DNA of 64,000 nt from assembly GCA_050084985.1 (NCBI GenBank), contig JBITNC010000001.1, forward strand, positions 198,462,001 through 198,526,000. The letters run 5' to 3'. This document shows, piece by piece, positions 58,469 to 64,000 of the stretch. The stretch comes from Nageia nagi (taxonomy: Eukaryota > Pinophyta). Numbering within the stretch: the stretch's first letter is position 1; every line of letters begins with the position of its first letter. The translations under genes were made by a program, and so were the position numbers. Below the pieces are notes generated by a model that saw nothing but the letters and a program-made list of their open reading frames with translations, was not told the DNA's origin and made no database searches.

Positions 58469-58968
58469 TGAGAGAATTGCACTATAACATAAAAAATCCT
58501 AAACTCCGAAGATCATATGAAAGCTCACAAATCTCATCTAATAAACTCACAAAGCAATCTCACAACACAACACAAGATGTAAGTGGTTCCTTCAACTAAG
58601 AGTACATCCATTAACTAAATCTTTACTTCAATCACAAATACAACTTTCTTACAATCCTCCTAATCTCAACTCTTATGCTCTATCCTATAGCATAACTTTA
58701 CTCCACAATTGGTGTACAATCACAAAGAGGGAGCCTTCTATTTATAGGCCAAAATCCCTCTTTGGATCACCCTCTTATCCAATGTATAAAAGCATGACAT
58801 GCAAATCCTTTTACCCAAGGGGCATGCTCATGACATGAAGTGTAGGACAAGTTACATTATCATATTCACTTATATACATAAGGTATCAAATGATACCTTT
58901 AGGTATTAATGAACTTACATAGAAGATTATTACAAAACCTTTACAAGAATGCATTATACATTCCAACA
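58469..58968 (-). repeat. 5' LTR of B
   Basis: 500 bp, TGTTGGAATG...TTCTCTCA. TATAAATA at 58739-58746. Very similar to 50475-50970. Confidence 0.9.
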
Positions 58969-59043
58969 GTTTGGAGGAGAACTCTCTTACTTTCTCTTTC
59001 TTCTCTCTTATTCGCTCTATCCCAATATTGCATTAAAGGGGAG
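58969..59043 (+). other. 3' end of A interior with polypurine tract
   Basis: Begins with GTTTG, the right target-duplication copy of B, then TCTTACTTTCTC-type tail sequence and GCATTAAAGGGGAG directly before A's 3' LTR. It matches minus-strand 50971-51045. Confidence 0.8.
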
Positions 59044-59540
59044 TGTTGGAATATATAATGCATTATTGTAAAGGTTATGTAATAATCTTCTATGTAAGTT
59101 CACTAATACTTAAGGGTATCATTTGATACCTTAAGTATTTAAGTGAATATGATAATGTAACTTGTCCTAGACTCCATGTCATGAGCATGCCCCTTGGGTA
59201 AAAGGATGTGCATGTTATGCTTTTGTACATTGGGTAAAAGGGTGATCCAAAAAAGAATTTTGGCCTATAAATAAAAGGCTCCCTTTTTGTGATCATACAC
59301 CAATTGTGGAGTAAAGTTATACTATAGGATAGTGTTTAGGAGAAAAGTGTAGGAGAATTGTAAGAGTTCATATTTGTTAAGAAGAGAGATCTACTTAGTG
59401 GATGTACTCCTAGTTGGAGGAACCACTTACATCTTGTGTTATCTTTGTGAGATTGCTTTGTGAATTGTTAGATGTGCATTGTGAGCTTTCATGTGATCTT
59501 GGTTGTTTAGGATTACTTTAGTTATAGTTCAATCCCTTCA
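59044..59540 (+). repeat. 3' LTR of A
   Basis: 497 bp, TGTTGGAATATA...CCCTTCA. TATAAATA at 59266-59273. Flank TTCCC at 59541-59545. Confidence 0.88.
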
Positions 59541-61161
59541 TTCCCTTGGGGCTCCTTGTCCTTTCCTAGCGGAAAGCAAGGGCATAATGCATTATGGAGG
59601 AGCAACATTGGCAAGAGGCGACGTTTTGATCCTGAGTGAGACCTCTTTAGGTCTAGCTTTGATAGTGCGTGGTCTTTGAGGTGGTTTTTCTTCCGGGAGG
59701 GGAGTCTTCTTGCTCAAAAGAGCATCTATCTCTACAATTGCCTCCTCATCCTGCACATTTCAATACTTCTCCACATTCCCTAAAAATTTATGTTGAAAAC
59801 TGATTGGCTTCTAGAATGCAGTGTTGTAGAAATGAGCAATTACACCTCTAGGATCATAGTGTCTAGTTGCTGCCTCTTTGAAGAAGACATACTGTTGCAG
59901 CTCCTTCATACTGTTGGCCTCAACCCACGTTTGGTAAACATAAATTGCTATGGAGATGGGCAAATTAATGGTCGTATCCTTCTTTCTACAGACTCTTTCC
60001 TTCAGAAACAACAACTGTCTGGTAAACTCCATGAGAATGAACCTGTCACTGGCATATTTAGGTAGGAGTAGGGGTTGCTCTTCGAAGCCATAGACCCTGA
60101 TGAATGTGTTCAGCATATTGCAAGAAAACGTTTGCATGTACACTGATGGCTTGAATGGCAGCGTCAGAAATCCTCTTCACCACGGAATCCCTTTTAATGT
60201 CTTTGTAGATAGAATACTCCCATCGATTATTCCTCTCATAGAAGTGCTGAAACTTGTTGTGATACCACCACTTTGGGTATACCCACCATACAAGAATGCC
60301 TTTCTTAACCAAGTATCTCTCATCTACAAGCTCTAGATCTGAGCTTGCCATGCAACAACAGGTACACAAGATAAGAGTTCATGTAAAACCTCTTCGAGGA
60401 ACCAAAATAAGCCAGCTGGTGGCGTAAGGCATCACTGATAACCTTACTCCATCTGATAGCTCTCCCCAAGCTGATTACTGCAATAAACTCTGTGAATTCT
60501 TTTTTGTACTTGGAGTCATTCTCCTAACCCGTAACTCTGGACAACAAAGTGATCAACTTGGCCACTGTAGGTAGGAATTCCCCCCTACAAGCGTTGATCA
60601 GCCTTTGGCCCTGGATGTTTTGGTAGTCTTCATAAAGCCATGTTCGAATGTAGTCCCCAGGCTGGGCAGTGGAATCATGAAACTCCTCAAAATTTGCTAA
60701 TGTATAGTCATCCCCGTATCTCTTCCAGCCAAAGGCTGCTTCAATTCCATCAGGGGAGAAATCCATAATTACATTCCCCTCTATGTCCAAGAGGACTCTT
60801 GTCATATTTGCATCTCTTGGCTACCTCATAGCACAAGTCAGGAAATGGTACTGCAAAAGGCATCATGGTAGCATTGAACAACCCATAGGTGTGGATAAGT
60901 TCTTCTAACAAGTCCTCCTTACTGATGGAGGCAGTAGAGGCTATGGTTTGGATGGGGTCAATATTTCCCTAGCCTATGTCTCCAACGAAGATGTCTCCCC
61001 TTGAACTTGGCTTCAGGGAGCTCTAGTTTCTCTCTTTCTTGAAATTCTATCCAGCTCTCTTTCAAGAGCCTGGTCATCTGGTCTTTAGTAACATGTCTTT
61101 CAAACAACTGTCCTTGAACTTTCTTGGCTTTGAGTGGGGGTGGCCTCACTTTTGAATTCAT
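59541..61161 (-). pseudogene. Novel ORF of D, N-terminal half
   Basis: Likely start ATG at 61161 (MNSKVRPPPLKAKK, basic); an in-frame upstream ATG lies at 61197. Order: Lys/Glu-rich start, PFPDLCYEVAKRC, the GNVIMDFSPDGIEAAFGW box, FYMNSYLVYL, YPKWW...WEYSIYKDIKR...RIS, then DRFILMEFTRQL, QTWVEANSMKEL and HYDPRG. These match E in order. A Pro/Lys-rich linker runs to the element A insertion. Internal stops and frameshifts (about 60500, 60140). No enzyme motif. Confidence 0.65.
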
Positions 61162-61321
61162 ATTGAACTCTAAAGAAAATGATGCAAAAAAGGGCAAAAA
61201 TCGTTGGAAGTGCCTCTAGAAAAGAAGGATCAGTCTAGGTACCCTGAAGGATGCAACAAGAAAGGGCCAAACGTGTAGGTCTAGGCTGCAGGACATCCAG
61301 CAAAATGAATCAAGGCTGCCC

Positions 61322-61328
61322 CTTTATA
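61322..61328 (-). promoter_or_regulatory. ORF-proximal TATA box of D
   Basis: Minus strand ATATAAAGGGG, about 160 bp before the likely start codon, equivalent to E's TATA box at 23612. Confidence 0.5.
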
Positions 61329-61782
61329 TGAGATGCATGGAGGGTGAATGTATGGCAGAGTGCATGCCTGCCACTTGTCTCTTTCTCTTCTCAACTCCTG
61401 GAGTCTCACACTTAGCCAATTTCAGCTTATAACCTTGGTCGCACGGTTTGAGATGAGTCCTTTTTCATTGCCTGAAAAGCATGCAATTGGGTCCTGAATC
61501 AGTCAAATTTAGGGCATCATTTCTTCACTTCACACTTGGGCGCATGGATCTAGGTGAGTGGAAAAGCATGTAGTGCAAAGCATGTGCCTCACATTCTAGG
61601 GTTCAAATAAAATGTCTTAGCCAAAAATGGCTAACTGGATGCACAAACAAAACCCTAACTCCTCATTCCTCCTTAGCGCACTGTTTGAGATAAGTGCTCA
61701 AGCATGTCCCTAAAATGGTGTGACTGGGGATCTAAATGCAAATCTGAAATGAAGCAATGAAAATGACTAAGGGGTGGCTTAG

Positions 61783-61790
61783 TATTTATA
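61783..61790 (-). promoter_or_regulatory. Second TATA box of the D array
   Basis: Minus strand TATAAATA, 20-25 bp after AAAGGTGACATGTGG. It closely matches the context of C's TATA at 1004 (GGTGACACATGG...TATATATA). Confidence 0.45.
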
Positions 61791-62277
61791 GTATCCAAGG
61801 CTGCCACATGTCACCTTTTGGTTGGTTGAACTGGAGGTCAAATGATGGGGTGGAGTAGAGGCTGCATGGTTTTGGATGAGTGCAAAAGCATGTGCTAGAA
61901 TGCGTGTGCCTAAGAATGGGGGACTTAGCCAACTTTCATGTCAATTTGAAGCTCTATTTCTTGGTCGCACCCTTTGGAATGGGTGCAAAACAATGCACCT
62001 TGAAGTATGCGCTCAAGCCTCCTTGCTTGAATTTTAATACTTAGTCAATTTCACTTCCGAACTAGGATGTCTAAGTTGGGTGCATGATTAAGGGGGAGCA
62101 TTTAAGCCTGTGTAGAAATTGATGCGATTGGCCTGTGGCACACCTCCCGAGATTAGAAATTCCAAAAAATAATGAAAATGACCAAAAAAATGTTTTAGCG
62201 GACATGCTTTTTCTCCTTAACTCCACATAATGCTCCAGACTCAACTTTCCAAACTGATCAACTTTGGCTGACCTTCC

Positions 62278-62284
62278 TTTTATA
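62278..62284 (-). promoter_or_regulatory. Third TATA box of the D array
   Basis: Minus strand ATATAAAAGG, after GATGACACCTG. The three D boxes are about 460 and 495 bp apart. Confidence 0.45.
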
Positions 62285-63128
62285 TCCTTCTCGAATGGGA
62301 CAGGTGTCATCTTGTGATTGGTCTCGAGGGGGTCAAATGCATGTATTCACACTTGTCATCATTAGGACCCAACACTTAGCCAAATTTTATTGCTTGAACT
62401 TGGGTGCACCGTTTAGGAGACATGCAAAAGCATGTCCTTTAAAACATGCGCCTAGTTGTTTAAAGGACTTTTACTCAGAAATTGGCTAAGTATAGAGCCT
62501 CTAATTCTTGGTTGCATTGTTTTGGGGGCATGCAAAAGCATGTCCCTCAAAACATGCGACTTGCTCTTTTCCTTGCAAGTTGAATGACTTTATAAAATAT
62601 GCTAAGCATGGGAAGTCCACCTCTTGGTCGCATCGTTTCGGGGACATGCAAAAGCATGTCCCTCAAAACATGCGACTAAGCCTTTTCTTCATGATTTTGC
62701 AAAAATATTCTAAGTATGAAATCTCTCAGCCCTGGTCGCACCATTTTGGGACATGCAAAAAGCATGTCTCTCAAAACATGCAACTAGCTGAAAAACATGA
62801 TTTTTCTTTGATAAATTGACCAGTATGATTCCAACATGAGATGCAATGAAAGGGAGATAAATTTTGCAGCATGAGGGACCTGAAAATGCAAGTTTAAGGG
62901 CCAAAAATGCAAGTGTAAGTGTGAAAAATGTAGCATGAGGTTGGGCGCATTATTTGGGGGATATGCAAAAGCATGTCCCTCAAAACATGCGACTAAGGAA
63001 AGATGCAAAATTTTGACTGGACTTGATCATATGAGTGCAAACTTTGACATGTTTTCTATAGCTAGACCATGATGCATGCATTCTTTTTAGACAAGACTTC
63101 TTCCATGCATTCGTACTTGATTTTTCAA

Positions 63129-63456
63129 GGGTCCTCAAAATGCAAAATTTTGGGGGGTGTTGTGCAGACACAACAGACCCAAGGACACTTGCGTTGGGCT
63201 TGTCATTTCCCCTTCTGGTGCAAATGCAAACTAAGACATCCACTTTGACTCCTCCAATACCTGTGGTAGCATTCCAAAGACTCATATAAGCGAAAAGGTG
63301 GAAATGGACTAAGTATCAAGCATGAAAACCCCTCCTCTACCCTAGTGCAGGTTTGACAGGAGACACTTGTCTCATCCAAGATGTGCGCCCAACTCATGCA
63401 TACCTACTGTTGTGCCTACACAACACCCCCCAATTTTTTTTGCATTTCGAGGACCC
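63129..63456. repeat. Inverted repeat formed by the starts of D and M
   Basis: Arms 63129-63176 and 63407-63456 are inverted copies of the element start TGTTGTGYCTRCACAACA plus CCCCCCAA...GCATTT...GAGGACCC. Weaker similarity extends outwards another 50-80 bp. The 230 bp between the arms is host sequence, including D's right GACCC and a degenerate array unit. Confidence 0.75.
63176..63407 (+). other. Host sequence between D and M
   Basis: Starts with GACCC (right duplication of D) and joins logically to 39846. It contains a TATA-like ATATAAG near 63283 and GACACTTGTCTC...TGTGCGCCC words typical of the arrays, so D and M appear to have inserted into an older array. Confidence 0.45.
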
Positions 63457-64000
63457 TCAGGAAACATAAAAGAAGAAAAGATCGCATGAAACCTATCTAA
63501 AAGGATGCATATCTTTTGGAGGATGTTGGGAACATGTTTTGTTTGCATTTTCACAGTAGTAGTGTCATTTTGTATGCACTTTTCTCCTATTGCATGTTTT
63601 CCATAGAGTGCTTTTGCACCCCCTTTCAGCCATGCGACCATGCAGCCTTGTCTTTGTCATCTACATCACCTGTTTAAGAGCTTCTAAGGGCCTCCTTTTT
63701 TGCATTTCACCCACCTTGCATCATGTTTGTCATCATGTTGTCAAAAAATGCAGGAAAAGGGCATATTTTCAGCCTGTCGCATGTTTTTGAGGAAGTCCTT
63801 TTTGCACCCCCTAGAGAAGGTGCGACTAGGTTGGGTTTCATCTCATACTTAGCATTTTTTTTGTTCCACTTTGATGTCGCATACATTCAGTTGAGTCCTT
63901 TTGCACTCCTCCCAAAGGGTGCAACCAATGCAGCTGTTAATACTTAGCATTTATTTTTTTCACTTTCGCATACTTTGTAAGGTGTCATCTTGCATTCCTC
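63408..64000 (+). mobile_element. 5' end of element M (D-like, plus strand)
   Basis: Begins TGTTGTGCCTACACAACACC, nearly identical to the start of D. It continues into plus-oriented hairpin-array units (CACCCCCTAGAGAAGGTGCG near 63806, CACTCCTCCCAAAGGGTGC near 63903) and runs off the window. No coding part is visible. Confidence 0.6.

Larger units (their letters stand above)
50475..58968 (-). mobile_element. Ty1/copia element B, nested in A, antiparallel
   Basis: Complete 8.5-kb copia element with both LTRs, primer-binding site, long leader, gag-pol and polypurine tract. Perfect GTTTG duplication at 50470-50474 and 58969-58973, and the tail of A reads through once B is removed. Same family as A, in opposite orientation, so A and B coding regions form a large inverted repeat (about 45.9-50.5 kb versus 51.0-55.6 kb). 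Confidence 0.92.
43232..59540 (+). mobile_element. Ty1/copia element A, split by B
   Basis: Plus-strand copia element inserted in the D ORF. Flanks CTCCC (43227-43231) and TTCCC (59541-59545) look like a target duplication with one change. Own parts: truncated 5' LTR, leader, gag-pol 45933-49825, 3' tail, interrupted at 50474 by element B, then 75 bp of 3' tail with polypurine tract (58969-59043) and the 3' LTR. Confidence 0.85.
61199..63126 (-). repeat. Hairpin/TATA array upstream of the D ORF
   Basis: Minus-strand array. The best units lie at about 62402-62452, 62512-62560, 62627-62676, 62735-62785 and 62941-62995, mostly 107-116 bp apart (the last gap is double). Each has outer arms GTCGCA/TGCGAC and an inner GGACATGCTTTTGCATGTCC palindrome, for a 50-bp nested hairpin. 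Nearer the ORF the units decay. Three TATA boxes point towards the ORF at 62278-62284, 61783-61790 and 61322-61328. The upper two are preceded by TGACA(C/T). Same design as C. Confidence 0.7.
39847..63175 (-). mobile_element. Novel element D with TG...CA ends and GACCC duplication
   Basis: Read on the minus strand it begins TGTTGTGTCTGCACAACA (63175) and ends CATACCAACA (39847). GACCC lies outside both ends (39842-39846 and 63176-63180). Removing nested element A leaves about 7.0 kb: hairpin/TATA array (63127-61199), ORF (61161-59541 plus 43231-41308), GCTCCC motifs and a 3' terminal region. I found no long direct terminal repeats, no primer-binding site and no enzyme domain. The 5' end is confirmed by copy M (63408) and the 3' end by copy C (4229). 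Confidence 0.7.

Overview
The window looks like gene-free, AT-rich intergenic DNA from a large plant genome. It is built almost entirely of decayed, nested long terminal repeat (LTR) retrotransposons. The primer-binding sites match plant initiator-Met tRNA (TGGTATCAGAG type). Both Ty1/copia polyproteins and Ty3/gypsy chromoviruses are present, the LTRs are long, and nearly every ORF is broken by stops and frameshifts. A gymnosperm such as a conifer is my best guess (inference); another large-genome plant is possible. I see no convincing host gene, tRNA, rRNA, CRISPR array or bacterial feature.

Layout: 1-4229, element C (+): a tandem hairpin/TATA array, a copia-type LTR insert, then the 3' end of an unusual ORF and a conserved 3' region. 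4230-5290, LTR-like fragment. 5290-8492, minus-strand gypsy F (gag plus 5' LTR), inserted in a minus-strand copia relic (8493-8890, 10741-11616, 18016-18540). That relic was also split by a minisatellite-bearing insert (8891-10740) and by the nearly complete chromovirus H (11622-18015, TSD TTTCC). 18543-21812, minus-strand element K with a non-pol ORF. 22500-about 27960, element E (+): hairpin array with a 148-bp palindrome, TATA box, about 1,060-codon novel ORF, 3' region. 29160-30150, copia reverse transcriptase/RNase H relic. 32044-38080, element G: gypsy gag and protease, polymerase lost, 30-bp repeats gained, and a solo LTR (33797-35206, TSD TCATC) inside gag. 39847-63175, element D (minus), flanked by GACCC, split by copia element A (+, 43232-59540), which is itself split by same-family copia element B (minus, 50475-58968, TSD GTTTG). 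63408-64000, start of another D-like element, M.

The most novel content is the C/D/E/M group. D has TG...CA ends and a 5-bp target duplication, about 7.0 kb once A and B are removed. It carries a roughly 1,200-codon ORF with no recognisable protease, integrase, reverse transcriptase or RNase H. Upstream is an array of about 110-bp units, each with a nested hairpin, interspersed with several TATA boxes. E encodes a diverged homologue and C keeps a closely matching C-terminus. I found no direct LTR pair in D, so its class is unresolved: a non-autonomous retroelement with chimeric ends, or an unrecognised integrase-type transposon. All coordinates and similarities were read by eye; no alignment or database search was run.
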